Shown here in pieces: positions 17,300-25,576 of a DNA stretch of 64,000 bases. The DNA lies in the NCBI RefSeq assembly GCF_020404745.1, contig NZ_JAIZAP010000016.1:1-64000 (forward strand). The letters run 5' to 3'. The notes under the pieces are model-generated. The model saw only the letters and a list, made by a program, of their open reading frames with translations. It was not told where the DNA came from and did no database searches. Within the stretch, counting starts at the first letter, position 1. Every line of letters begins with the position of its first letter. Source of the stretch: Aquibacillus saliphilus (lineage in GTDB: Bacteria > Bacillota > Bacilli > Bacillales > Amphibacillaceae). The translations under genes were made by a program, and so were the position numbers.

Positions 17300-17974
17300 T
17301 TATTTATTGTTCGTTCTACTAGATTTAAAATACCTCTTCAACCCCAATCGTGCGAAAAAGAGAGATTGCAAAAAGAAAATTATCCCCCATAGTTGCGTCG
17401 GAATAATGAATGTTGCTTTAGCTAGATTCGTTGCATCCCCTGCACTCATTGGAGATACAAAACTGAGATACATGATTTCAAATGAAGATGTAATCGACTC
17501 CACTAACAAAAGGGATGCAAAAAATAATGCGAGATTTTCTAAAGCTGTTTTTGATCCCTTCCATAGTACCCACGAAAATGCTGCAATAATTGTGATAATC
17601 CAGAACAATCCGAATAGATTTCGAACCCAAAACAATAAACTTATCACTAAAATTGCTAATAGAATTGACAGTACATATCCGCTTCTTCTTTTGTAAATCA
17701 AAACCATGAATAAGAAGGCTGTGAAGGAAGAAAATACATATCCGGCTGCGCTAGTTAAAAATGAACCAAGCCAAAATCGGTGACTCGCAAGTGTAGCACC
17801 TTCCGTATTGGAAAATAACGAAATCGACTGTACTTTACCACCAGTGATTATAGCCATTAGTGAGTGGCCAGTTTCATGGATTAACGTGTTAACAATTGAA
17901 AAATACTTTCCGATAACTGGCATCTGCGTTAAAAGCACCGCAAAAATAATAAATAGAATTAATTTTTTCTTCAT
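17300..17974 (-). CDS. M50-family membrane metalloprotease-like protein
   Basis: 224-aa polytopic membrane protein. An HETGH motif (family HExxH; LIHETGHSLMAIITGG) lies in the first third next to a hydrophobic segment, and about six hydrophobic segments follow. This fits the small M50B/peptidase M50 group that includes Bacillus YwhC-like and SpoIVFB-like relatives; whether it is catalytic is not shown. ATG at 17974 follows CTGAGGGG; the upstream in-frame ATG at 18004 lacks one. The antisense frame over this gene is a shadow. Confidence 0.8.
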   Translation of the reverse strand: MKKKLILFIIFAVLLTQMPVIGKYFSIVNTLIHETGHSLMAIITGGKVQSISLFSNTEGATLASHRFWLGSFLTSAAGYVFSSFTAFLFMVLIYKRRSGYVLSILLAILVISLLFWVRNLFGLFWIITIIAAFSWVLWKGSKTALENLALFFASLLLVESITSSFEIMYLSFVSPMSAGDATNLAKATFIIPTQLWGIIFFLQSLFFARLGLKRYFKSSRTNNK

Positions 17975-18206
17975 AGTTAGTCCCCTCAGGAAACAGGATA
18001 TCAAGTGTCTAATTTATAGGCTATTCGTACACTATTTCCTCTTTATCGATTCAGATTTATCACAAATGATTGTCCATTCCCATGATAGGCGGCCCAAGAT
18101 AGTTTACTAGAAAAACAACACTCGATTCTATTAATTACATCATCGTAGTCAAAATAGTGTCCGTTATCCAGTTGAGATTAGCTCTTTTTATACAGTACTT
18201 CTCCCA

Positions 18207-18847
18207 CTATTTCTTCTTTTGACGATACAAATCAACTGATTTATATCCTTGAGATAGTATATCAACCATTTGGTGGTGCCGCTTTTCACGTGTCTTTTGC
18301 TGCTTTGCTGAGAATAGATAGCGTGCCCATTCATTTTTATATCCAGGTGTTAATCCTTGGAAGAAATTCAGCTCATCTGGATGGTCTTTTAATAATTCTA
18401 CAACGTCGTTCACGTTGTTCTTATAGTCGGCGATAGATTGGCTGGCAGCTGATGTCTTTTTTGTTTTCTTTCTCTCACGTTTTAACCCCACAACAGTGAA
18501 GATGTCATCCATACTTACTAAACGAGAGAATTTAATATCACTATTTCCAATATATCCATTTTCTCCAACCTTCATGGCTGAAAAAATTTCATCTCTATGA
18601 ATAAAAGTTTGATAGCGTTTGTTTCCCTTTTTCGGGTAGGCAAAAAATAGGTAATCTTGTTCCATTAACAGTTGTTTATTGTCAATGATTTGTTGTGTGT
18701 ACTCCTTCATCTGATCTACTGAATAAAAATTGCATCATGCTCTTTAGAAAGGCTTTTCTGTTCGGAGAAGATTTCATAATCACTTGGTTGATTGATAACA
18801 GCAATATTTTTGTATTTGTTTAGCTTTAATTTCTCAATTATTGTCAT
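18207..18847 (-). pseudogene. YdeI/OmdA-family protein, frameshifted
   Basis: ATG at 18847, with GGGAG upstream, opens MTIIEKLKLNKYKNIAVINQ and reaches HDAIFIQ before a stop at 18716-18718. The next frame, readable through YSVDQMKEYTQQ, carries the rest of the protein to 18207, ending in LTPGYKNEWARYLFSAKQQ and the R-rich tail typical of YdeI/OmpD-associated proteins. One missing T in the TTTTT run near 18725 accounts for the break. The gene is thus intact except for one base: either a real frameshift or an assembly/sequencing error. Without correction a 167-aa C-terminal piece from ATG 18710 could be made. Confidence 0.8.
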
Positions 18848-18986
18848 AGAATCTCCCTTTTTTGTTTAGTATAACGAGGATTACCAATAGAATCCACTCA
18901 AAAAAGCTTTAGATAATATACTTACCGGGATGTTTATAGAGAAAATATGATAAAATTATTATTAATTACATGTTTTAAGGAGCTCT

Positions 18987-19430
18987 ATGATGACAAAAAC
19001 AAGCCTATTAGACCAGCAACTATGTTTAGAAGCGTATAAAGCAGCTAGTAGTTTTTCTAAAATGTATGCCGATATCTTAAAGCCATTTGGATTAACTTTT
19101 CCACAATACCTTGTATTGCTAACTACCTATGAACAGGATCAAATTTTAACAAAAGATATTGGCGAAAAGCTTAATATTGGTATTGGTACATTAAATCCAA
19201 TCATTAATCGTCTCATTACCAATGGCTGGTTGATTAAACAGCAGTCACAGACAGATAAACGTGCTCATATCCTCTCACTTACCGAATATGCAATAAACCA
19301 AAAAAGTGCTATTTTGCTTGCTGTTAAGAATAATATAGAGGTATGTGATCTTATAAATGAAAACACAATCGAGTTAATGAAGAATCTAAAACAAATAAAT
19401 CAAAAATTTGATACATTAGGCTATAAATGA
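18987..19430 (+). CDS. MarR-family regulator, OhrR-like
   Basis: 147-aa winged-helix regulator. The start LLDQQLCLEAYKA places a cysteine (C13) where OhrR has its peroxide-sensing Cys, and FPQYLVLLTTYEQ and the wing QQSQTDKRAHILSLTE are typical MarR features. OhrR proteins repress a peroxidase gene (ohr) and are released when Cys is oxidised by organic peroxide. No ohr gene is adjacent; a glutathione peroxidase lies 8 kb away. ATG at 18987 follows AAGGAG. Confidence 0.85.
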   Translation: MMTKTSLLDQQLCLEAYKAASSFSKMYADILKPFGLTFPQYLVLLTTYEQDQILTKDIGEKLNIGIGTLNPIINRLITNGWLIKQQSQTDKRAHILSLTEYAINQKSAILLAVKNNIEVCDLINENTIELMKNLKQINQKFDTLGYK

Positions 19431-19542
19431 TTATAGCCACAAGAATGTACCATTTCTACCATGTTTTTTCACCAGCAGTCGCCACGAAATTCACCACTGC
19501 TATCAACGTGTTTACGAATAAAAATACGTCTTTGAATTGAAA

Positions 19543-19581
19543 AAGCCTAATTCTCCTTATTTTTATAGAGAAATTAGGCTT
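19543..19581. terminator. Hairpin downstream of MarR gene
   Basis: AAGCCTAATTCTC pairs with GAGAAATTAGGCTT; preceded by AAAA and 110 bp past the MarR stop. Plausible terminator. Confidence 0.55.
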
Positions 19582-19853
19582 ATGGTCTTCGCAACCACGC
19601 CCTATAATTCTATTGGATAGTAGCGTTTGTACTGTGCAGCAAATGACTTTGTTAGTTGTTCTATACAAACATAAGCCCCGGTTATTTTAACTGCACTTTT
19701 TCACAAATCTTTTGTTTCCTGAAATTTAATATCATGTATATCCTCCTCCCTATATTATGTTTCCTCTTTTGTGAGAATGAGTCTTCTGTTTCGTCTAATA
19801 TCAATCCCAAATTAATTTTAACTGATCCTATAACAAAATAATGTAAAGCATGA

Positions 19854-19882
19854 TTGACATTACTTTAAATACAAAGTAAACT
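19854..19882 (+). promoter_or_regulatory. SigA promoter of the Xre operon
   Basis: Consensus TTGACA (19854-19859) and TAAACT (19877-19882) with 17-nt spacing. The -10 box lies inside a 15-nt palindrome (AAGTAAA-C-TTTACTT, 19874-19888). Confidence 0.75.
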
Positions 19883-19896
19883 TTACTTACAACTGA

Positions 19897-19916
19897 TTGT
19901 AAAGCTAGCTTTACAA
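19897..19916. promoter_or_regulatory. 20-bp operator palindrome before Xre gene
   Basis: TTGTAAAGCT/AGCTTTACAA is a perfect palindrome just downstream of the promoter; a half-site TGTAAAGC also occurs at 19842-19849. The pattern fits binding by a dimeric regulator, most simply autoregulation by the Xre protein. Confidence 0.65.
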
Positions 19917-19939
19917 AGTTGATCGGAGGTAAGCAAACG

Positions 19940-20146
19940 ATGAGAAACCGTATCAAAGATCTGCGCAAAGCTAAGAAGATGACTCAAGAGGATCTAGCAA
20001 AACAGGTAGGCGTCTCGAGACAATCGATTATTGCCATCGAATCCGGAAAATATAATCCATCAATTGAACTGGCATACAACATTTCAAAGGCATTCGATTC
20101 CATAATTGAAGAGGTCTTTATATTTGGAGAAAGGGGAGAGGAATAA
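19940..20146 (+). CDS. Xre-family transcriptional regulator
   Basis: 68-aa protein that is one helix-turn-helix of the Cro/CI type (KMTQEDLAKQVGVSRQSIIA, then IESGKYNPSIELAYNISKAF), typical of the small YgzD/YvaO-like group. ATG at 19940 follows GGAGGT. Its stop overlaps the start of the next membrane-protein gene by one base, so the two are translationally coupled. This small-Xre plus small-membrane-protein arrangement is common in Firmicutes. Confidence 0.9.
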   Translation: MRNRIKDLRKAKKMTQEDLAKQVGVSRQSIIAIESGKYNPSIELAYNISKAFDSIIEEVFIFGERGEE

Positions 20147-20628
20147 TGGGAGTACAAATAGGTGGGTTGATAGGATTATATGGAGGAGCTGTATTTGGTA
20201 TTTTAGGCTGGTGGTTTGGCCGACGTATGGCCAAAAAGCAGCGTGGTTTGGATGAACTACATTCGCATATTTGGCAAAAGTCTCGATCAATTTCTTGGTT
20301 CTGTACTCTTGCTGCAATCTATGTTCTATTTTCTCTGGTAGCATTCGGAATTAAACTAAAAGTCGCAATGGTTCTGGGAGTAATTATGATTGTTCATATG
20401 GCGAGCTGGGGAATTACAGGGATGATTTTGTCTATAAATATGAATATGACAGAGCCTTTGAAGCCCTCTAGAGTTAAATTCGGAATTTCAATTGTTGCAA
20501 TGTCACTATTTATATTTATAATCTTATCAATTACTACCGGCAACTGGTGGTTTCTAATTGCTAGTATCCCACCAAATACCATTGGGCTAATAAGTGCATT
20601 AACTCCTGAAAGAAGCGGTGAGGATTAA
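20146..20628 (+). CDS. Membrane protein coupled to Xre regulator
   Basis: 160 aa with about four to five hydrophobic segments. A glycine-rich first segment (GGLIGLYGGAVFGILGWWFG) is followed by a basic loop RRMAKKQRG. Gene overlaps the Xre gene by one base. No enzyme motif. In such pairs the membrane partner is often a stress sensor or target of the regulator, but nothing here proves it. Confidence 0.75.
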   Translation: MGVQIGGLIGLYGGAVFGILGWWFGRRMAKKQRGLDELHSHIWQKSRSISWFCTLAAIYVLFSLVAFGIKLKVAMVLGVIMIVHMASWGITGMILSINMNMTEPLKPSRVKFGISIVAMSLFIFIILSITTGNWWFLIASIPPNTIGLISALTPERSGED

Positions 20629-21356
20629 GCTTGAATAATCATTCATAGATCAAATAATTTGTAATTGTTAAATGGTTTGTACTGATTTTTGACTAATGTT
20701 GATTCTATCGTAGGTACGAAGCACCTACGATACAAGTAGGTTCAGGGGCAAGCCTTTTGAGACAAGTGTTACTCCAAAGAATAGCCTACGCGTTGTCTCG
20801 GCTGGCATATCCTTGAAGCAATACTAGTAGATGTAAAGACTGCTTGAAGAAACTCCGTTAAACACCGCCGTTTCGTCCCTATCGCAATATTAAAAATTAA
20901 GCATACAATTGGACACTAAATTGGCAATATAATTTTAATGAGTATCCTAATAGCTCAGAAATGAAAAATAAATTTAAAGCAGAGAATGAACTCTGCTTTA
21001 AATTTGGATCTTTCCTATTAAACTACTCCAGTTTGTAAGTTTAAGTATTTTCTTCACACAGTCACCTAAATATAAAGATCTTTACTGCGCATTATTTAGT
21101 CTACTGGAGATTTTCTGCTATTTATCCAGTACCCCTTCGCTATTCCCTATATGCTCTATTTTTTCCTTTTCTTTATTTGCCATATTCAACATGCCAACAG
21201 TGGTAGGTGTCCCAAAACGATAATACCACATTGGATTTTTAATTAATTTAATAATAATAACTCATCCTCTGGTAATAATAAGTACTACTAAATTTATTTT
21301 CCATTAATTACAGCTGTGATAGCTAATTTCACTAAATTTAAAGTGAGGTACATCAT
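20629..21356. other. Intergenic region with hairpins
   Basis: About 730 bp with no supportable gene. It carries a 10-bp stem hairpin (20706-20732), GAGACAA/TTGTCTC inverted segments around 20758-20810, and the perfect hairpin at 20970-21005. The GC-richer part (20700-20870) resembles complex intergenic repeats and may be a remote relative of R2. Confidence 0.5.
20970..21005. terminator. 15-bp perfect hairpin
   Basis: AAATTTAAAGCAGAG pairs perfectly with CTCTGCTTTAAATTT across AATGAA. It is 340 bp after the membrane-protein gene and 350 bp before the antiporter operon; it may terminate leftover transcription from either side. Confidence 0.6.
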
Positions 21357-21863
21357 GTGAGAAAAAAATTATTAACATTTATTCTGACTTTGGCATTATG
21401 GTTTGTTTTTGCAGGCCACGTTAGTATCCAGGTATTTTTCTTAGGTACTATTATTTCTTCCTTTATATCGCTTATGATGGCAGAGAATTTGTTTAGATTA
21501 ATACAACTGAAAGATGGAACGAAAGATTTCCCTAAAAAAACATATGACATATTTATGGTAATCATTGCTTTTATCTATGATGTATTTTTATCTGCAGTCA
21601 AAGTATCCAGACATGCATTTGAGATTAAACCATCATTTTCTCCCCGAATTGTTCGCATAAAAACATCTCTTAAAAATTCAAACAGTATTGCAACCTTAGC
21701 CAGTTTTATTACATTCACTCAAGGGTCTCTGGCTCTGGATTTCGATCATATAAATAATCAATATGTTATTCACTGGATCGATGTTCACAGTGACGATGAA
21801 GAAGAAAGAAAGATAGCACGTATCCGTAAGCACCTTAATTTGATTGCGAAAATAGTTGATTAA
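21357..21863 (+). CDS. mrpE: Mrp-type antiporter subunit E
   Basis: 168 aa; MnhE/MrpE family with two or three N-terminal membrane segments and the family region VKVSRHAFEIKPSFSPRIVRI followed by TLASFITFTQGSLALDF. Subunit E is needed for assembly and activity of the membrane Na+(Li+,K+)/H+ antiporter complex. GTG at 21357 is used because the overlapping ATG runs directly into a stop; GAGGT lies upstream. First gene of an eight-gene operon. The order that starts with E is unlike the standard Bacillus mrpABCDEFG operon. Confidence 0.88.
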   Translation: MRKKLLTFILTLALWFVFAGHVSIQVFFLGTIISSFISLMMAENLFRLIQLKDGTKDFPKKTYDIFMVIIAFIYDVFLSAVKVSRHAFEIKPSFSPRIVRIKTSLKNSNSIATLASFITFTQGSLALDFDHINNQYVIHWIDVHSDDEEERKIARIRKHLNLIAKIVD

Positions 21864-21889
21864 TTCAACTTTTTGAACACACTCTTTTA

Positions 21890-21976
21890 AGTGAATCAAT
21901 TTCATAATTACTTATGTAGCAATTGTCATTACATATAGTTTGGGGAACGGTCTATCCCAACTATATGTAATGACAA
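21890..21976. repeat. Repeat R1, copy 2, inserted between mrpE and mrpF
   Basis: Shares blocks with 7093-7167. Here the core is flanked by perfect 18-bp arms, TTGTCATTACATATAGTT (21923-21940) and AACTATATGTAATGACAA (21959-21976), so the whole forms a long, nearly perfect inverted repeat around AACGGTCTA. MrpE and MrpF genes normally touch or overlap; the 140-bp gap here is mostly this element. Confidence 0.7.
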
Positions 21977-22005
21977 CTTTCAAAAAAATATTATCTTATA
22001 ATTCG

Positions 22006-22287
22006 ATGTGGAGTGTGATCGTAGTGCTCTATTTAATACTTGTAATTGTCTTAACTGCTATTTTAACTTTTTATAGAGTCATTAAAGGTCCCAGTCTGCC
22101 TGATAGACTAGTTGCTATGAATTGTATAGGTGTCATGTTTTTACTAGTTTTAGTTTTATTAAGTTTTTATTTTGAAAGAAAAATTTTTATTGATGTGGCT
22201 TTAGTTTATGGGGTTTTCTTATTTATCAATGTTTTAATTATGGCTAAGTATTTAAGAAAGCCATGGAAAGGTGGCGTTGGTGATTGA
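22006..22287 (+). CDS. mrpF: Mrp-type antiporter subunit F
   Basis: About 93 aa with three membrane segments and the family signature YRVIKGPSLPDRLVAMN. Small hydrophobic subunit of the Mrp complex. The frame is open back through the R1 repeat (to 21940), but that part is repeat DNA, and ATG at 22006 gives the normal family length. No good ribosome binding site precedes 22006 or 21970, so the insertion may have weakened translation. Overlaps mrpG. Confidence 0.8.
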   Translation: MWSVIVVLYLILVIVLTAILTFYRVIKGPSLPDRLVAMNCIGVMFLLVLVLLSFYFERKIFIDVALVYGVFLFINVLIMAKYLRKPWKGGVGD

Positions 22288-22615
22288 TTTCATTCTCAGT
22301 ATAAGACAATTATTTGTTTTTATATTTTTTATAACAGGCATTTACTTTTTGTTGAGTACTGCTGTGGGATTGATTCGTTTTCCTAATTTGTACACCCGAT
22401 TACATGCTGGATCTAAATGCCTGATGGCCGGAGGTATTTCAGTTTTCATGGGATGTATCGTACTCGAAGGCATTAGTTTTGTTTCTTTAAAACTAATTGT
22501 CATCATGATTTTTTTATCCATCACAAATCCGGTAACCATTCATGTCATCGCCAGTTTTGATAATAATTATAATCTTATACCCAAAACATATACAAAAGAA
22601 GATTTCGAGAAGTGA
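22280..22615 (+). CDS. mrpG: Mrp-type antiporter subunit G
   Basis: About 111 aa with three membrane segments; family signature GIYFLLSTAVGLIRFPNLYTRLHAGSK, where the RFPD/N-x-YxRxHA motif is diagnostic of MnhG/MrpG. GTG at 22280 follows AAAGGTGG; TTG 22277 or GTG 22271 are also possible. Overlaps the end of mrpF, as usual for these genes. Confidence 0.85.
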   Translation: MIDFILSIRQLFVFIFFITGIYFLLSTAVGLIRFPNLYTRLHAGSKCLMAGGISVFMGCIVLEGISFVSLKLIVIMIFLSITNPVTIHVIASFDNNYNLIPKTYTKEDFEK

Positions 22616-22629
22616 TTGGAGGTAACGTC

Positions 22630-22863
22630 GTGATAGATATCCTATTTTATCTGTTATTACTATTTTTAATAATTACCGCATTTTTTATGGTATTTACTAA
22701 AGATCTATCAAATTCCGTTATTACTCTCCCCCTATTCGGGGCAATTTTAGTCATTATTTTTGTCATTCTCCAGGCTCCGGGTGTTGCTCTCGCTGCAGCA
22801 ATAATGACTGTTGGCTTAACGACTGCTTTTTTTGTAATTACAATAAATAAAACGGAGTATTGA
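22630..22863 (+). CDS. DUF4040 / MbhD-like subunit (separate MrpA C-terminal piece)
   Basis: 77 aa with three membrane segments, including KDLSNSVITLPLFGAILVII and PGVALAAAIMTVGLTTAFFV, the DUF4040 pattern found at the C-terminus of Bacillus MrpA and as the separate subunit MbhD in archaeal membrane hydrogenase and Mrp modules. GTG at 22630 follows TTGGAGGT. Having this as its own gene is the key sign of the archaeal/anaerobe-type layout. Confidence 0.75.
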   Translation: MIDILFYLLLLFLIITAFFMVFTKDLSNSVITLPLFGAILVIIFVILQAPGVALAAAIMTVGLTTAFFVITINKTEY

Positions 22864-22867
22864 CGAG

Positions 22868-23590
22868 ATGAGTAGACTAAATGAAAGGTTTAAAAAGCTT
22901 TATAAAATAGGCCTTGTTATAACGTTCGCTATTTTCTTATTCTTCTTATTTTATGACATACATAATCTTGATAGCGACGGTAAAAGATATTTATCTGAAC
23001 ACTATATTTCTGAAGGGGTACAGGAAACCGGGGCGACAAATTTAGTTGCATCCGTCTTATATGATTACCGAGCCTTTGATACTTTGGGTGAAGCAACGGT
23101 GATTTTAACTGCTGCAACTATTTTAGCTTTTCTGGTTCCTATAACTAAAGCGACAATGTTTGGTACAACATTTAAAAGTATTGTTAATCAAACGATAACA
23201 TTGATTATCCCATTTTTAGCCGTTTTAGGAGCGTACTTACTATTATTTGGTCATCTTAGTCCTGGCGGTGGTTTTGTTGGAGGCGTTGTTCTGTCTGTCA
23301 TTCCCATTCTGCTGACAATAACCTATAGTGTTGATTTCTCTGAATATATATTCAAACCTGCCCAAAAAAAGTTAGTAGAAAATATCGGAGCAATCGGTTT
23401 TGTTTTACTGGGATTACTAGGCGTATTCACTGGAAGCAATTTTCTTGCCAGCGGACAAGCCCCTTTCGGAACGGGAAGTGCCGGAGAAGTGTTTAGTGCC
23501 GGGTTAATACCTTACCTCAATTTAATGATTGGGTTAAAAGTAGGAGCTGGTCTGGCCATCATTTTTAATAGTTTGATTAAGGAGAAATAA
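22868..23590 (+). CDS. mrpB: MbhE-MrpB fusion subunit
   Basis: 240 aa. The N-terminal 100 residues (one membrane segment, then SVLYDYRAFDTLGEATVILTAA) match the MbhE-type end piece of long MrpA proteins; residues about 100-238 are an MnhB/MrpB domain (FLAVLGAYLLLFGHLSPGGGFVGG, with the conserved GHxxPGGGFxGG). In Bacillus MrpB is about 143 aa, so the added front explains the length. ATG at 22868; next gene starts 2 bp after the stop. Confidence 0.8.
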   Translation: MSRLNERFKKLYKIGLVITFAIFLFFLFYDIHNLDSDGKRYLSEHYISEGVQETGATNLVASVLYDYRAFDTLGEATVILTAATILAFLVPITKATMFGTTFKSIVNQTITLIIPFLAVLGAYLLLFGHLSPGGGFVGGVVLSVIPILLTITYSVDFSEYIFKPAQKKLVENIGAIGFVLLGLLGVFTGSNFLASGQAPFGTGSAGEVFSAGLIPYLNLMIGLKVGAGLAIIFNSLIKEK

Positions 23591-23592
23591 TA

Positions 23593-23928
23593 GTGGAAAT
23601 ACCATATGTTGTCGTAATCATTTTGTTCTGTCTAGGAATGTACACGATCATTACCAAAAAAAATTTAATAAAAATTGTTATTGGATTTACTATTGTAGAA
23701 TCTTCTTTGATTTTGTTATTAATGCTCGTAGGTTATAAACCGGATGGAACTGCTCCTATTTTAGACAAAGGATATGAAATAGTAGTCGATCCTATCCCTC
23801 AGGCACTGGCCCTAACTACCATTGTTATCGGGGGAAGTGTTACAGCTGTCATGCTGGCGGTGGTGATTAAGATACATAAAAGATATAGAACGTTAAACAT
23901 TGATGAAATTCGAAAATTGAGAGGATAA
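23593..23928 (+). CDS. mrpC: Mrp-type antiporter subunit C (NuoK-like)
   Basis: 111 aa with three membrane segments; NuoK/MnhC family. IVIGFTIVESSLILLLMLVGY contains the conserved membrane glutamate, and the loop DPIPQALALTTIVIGGSVTAV is diagnostic of MrpC. GTG at 23593 follows AAGGAG. A 180-bp gap with repeat R2 separates it from mrpD. Confidence 0.88.
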   Translation: MEIPYVVVIILFCLGMYTIITKKNLIKIVIGFTIVESSLILLLMLVGYKPDGTAPILDKGYEIVVDPIPQALALTTIVIGGSVTAVMLAVVIKIHKRYRTLNIDEIRKLRG

Positions 23929-23972
23929 TTTTTATTTTTGCACGTTAGGTAAGATAGAATAAAATTCAAAGA

Positions 23973-24088
23973 TGTCTAGCTCCAGCGCTTACCCCGTCTG
24001 AGGTCTTAAGACAAACCTCTATGTGGCAAAGACCGCTACGCTGAGGCTTGTCTTATTGCCCTAGGGTGAGCAAGGCACCCTGCGCGCT
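23973..24088. repeat. Repeat R2, full copy B, between mrpC and mrpD
   Basis: Begins GTCTAGCTCCAGCGCTTACC and passes through a GAGGTCTTAAGACAAACC block and CTCTATGTGG to GAGGCTTGTCTTA; the inner AAGACAA/TTGTCTT parts can pair. The GC content exceeds the surrounding operon. The first 37 bp match copy A, and the AAGAC.AAC.TCTATGTGG block matches copy C. Same family as the intergenic repeats common in this bacterial group. Confidence 0.7.
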
Positions 24089-24107
24089 TTTCTTTAGGAG
24101 GTTAATA

Positions 24108-25574
24108 ATGGAAGCGGCTGTTTTGGTTATCATTTCACCTTTATTAACCGCATTTTTTCTTGGTATTTCAAGATTATATGTTAAAAAGATTTTTTTCCCT
24201 CTGGTAACCGGTAGTGCGATCATTTATCTTTATTTATTAATTTTAGTTATTACTAACAGTTATCCCGCAAAAGTTTACAGTATTGGTGATTGGGGGATGT
24301 TGGGAATAAATTTAATGGTCGATCCTTTTTCCAGCCTATTTTTGTTAATCATAGCGATATTATTTTTACCTTTTATTATTTTTTCCATGAAATATACTAA
24401 ATTTATTAAACATGACTATTTTATTTTTGCCTATTTAATGATAGCCGGTATTTCAGGAATGGTTCTTACTGCTGATTTATTCAATCTTTATGTATTTCTG
24501 GAAGTGAGTTCGCTGAGTTCTTGCGCTCTGTCATTGCAAAAAAAGACTGATAGAGGAATAGAAGGTACTTTTAAGTATTTGATCATGTCTACGTTGGGGA
24601 GCTTTTTTATTTTACTAGCTACAATTTTAACTTATTATTTAACTGGAACTCTAAATATGGCTGAAATCCCCCTAGCATTTGAAGATATTCCCTTTAAGAT
24701 TAAAAGTACCATTATGGCGTTTTTTGTTTTTGGCTATGCATTAAAAATCGGGTTAATTCCTCTGCACGCTTGGCTACCTGATGCTTATGAAGATTCCCCA
24801 ATCCCTTACAATGTTTTATCCTCGGGTTTGGTGATGAAATCCGCTCTTTATGCATTAATAAGAATATTATATATAATGTTTGGCATTGATTTTCTGGATG
24901 AAAGTGGAATGTTAACTATAGTAGTTTTCTGGGGAGTCATTACTTTTCTTATTGCTCACTGTTTAGCCTTTCAACAATCAAATTTAAACCGCCTGCTTGC
25001 TTATTCCAGCATTGCCCAAATAGCGTATATCATGATCGGATTATTTGTGGGAACGGAAGCAGGCTTAATTGCTGGAAGTTTTCATATTTTAAATCATGCC
25101 ATAATGAAAGGTGCCTTATTTTTAGTTGTAGGAATTTTTAATTATAGTTTAACCGCTGTTGAAATTGAAGATATTAAAGGGCTAGGTTATAAATTCCCCA
25201 TAATTTCATTTACTTTTGTGGTTGCTTCCCTTGCTATAGTGGGCCTGCCTCCCTTCAATGGATTTATGAGTAAATGGCTTATTGTTGAAGCAGCTCTAGA
25301 AGCTGACTTTGTTTATGCTGCCTTTTTTATTCTGGTGGGAACGTTTTTATCTTTAACGTATTATTTAAAAGTAATTGTTACATTATATACAAAAACCGAA
25401 GAAGAACTATTAATAGAAGAACCAGGTTTATCTTTAAAATTACCAACTATCTTTCTAGGCAGTTTATGTATTGTATTTGGTATAGTACCTTCATTACCTT
25501 TAAGTCTAATGAATAAAATTCCGAAATTTTTGCTGGATAATGGGGAATACATAAGAATACTACTAGGGGGTTGA
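24108..25574 (+). CDS. mrpD: Mrp-type antiporter subunit D (proton-pumping, NuoN/M-like)
   Basis: 488 aa, about 13-14 membrane segments, Proton_antipo_M domain. Typical motifs: YVFLEVSSLSSCAL with the conserved transmembrane Glu, ALKIGLIPLHAWLPDAYEDSP with the conserved Lys, and SFHILNHAIMKGALFLVVG with a second Lys. This subunit forms a cation/proton path. ATG at 24108 follows TTAGGAGG with ideal spacing; the longer open frame to 24048 is repeat R2 DNA. Two bases separate its stop from the next ATG. Confidence 0.9.
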   Translation: MEAAVLVIISPLLTAFFLGISRLYVKKIFFPLVTGSAIIYLYLLILVITNSYPAKVYSIGDWGMLGINLMVDPFSSLFLLIIAILFLPFIIFSMKYTKFIKHDYFIFAYLMIAGISGMVLTADLFNLYVFLEVSSLSSCALSLQKKTDRGIEGTFKYLIMSTLGSFFILLATILTYYLTGTLNMAEIPLAFEDIPFKIKSTIMAFFVFGYALKIGLIPLHAWLPDAYEDSPIPYNVLSSGLVMKSALYALIRILYIMFGIDFLDESGMLTIVVFWGVITFLIAHCLAFQQSNLNRLLAYSSIAQIAYIMIGLFVGTEAGLIAGSFHILNHAIMKGALFLVVGIFNYSLTAVEIEDIKGLGYKFPIISFTFVVASLAIVGLPPFNGFMSKWLIVEAALEADFVYAAFFILVGTFLSLTYYLKVIVTLYTKTEEELLIEEPGLSLKLPTIFLGSLCIVFGIVPSLPLSLMNKIPKFLLDNGEYIRILLGG

Positions 25575-25576
25575 AG

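Larger units (their letters stand above)
19431..19939. other. Intergenic region with terminator and operators
   Basis: About 500 bp with no convincing gene. It holds the hairpin at 19543-19581 and the promoter/operator region of the Xre gene after 19840. Confidence 0.6.

Noticed and set aside
17181-17696. 171-codon open frame on the plus strand
   Set aside because: It lies antisense to the M50 membrane protein gene, has no ribosome binding site and unlikely residue use; a shadow.
19456-19668. 70-codon open frame on the minus strand
   Set aside because: Covers the terminator hairpin at 19543-19581; no start signal.
20700-20870. Possible small structured RNA
   Set aside because: GC-richer than its surroundings with hairpins, but resembles intergenic repeats and matches no RNA family I know.
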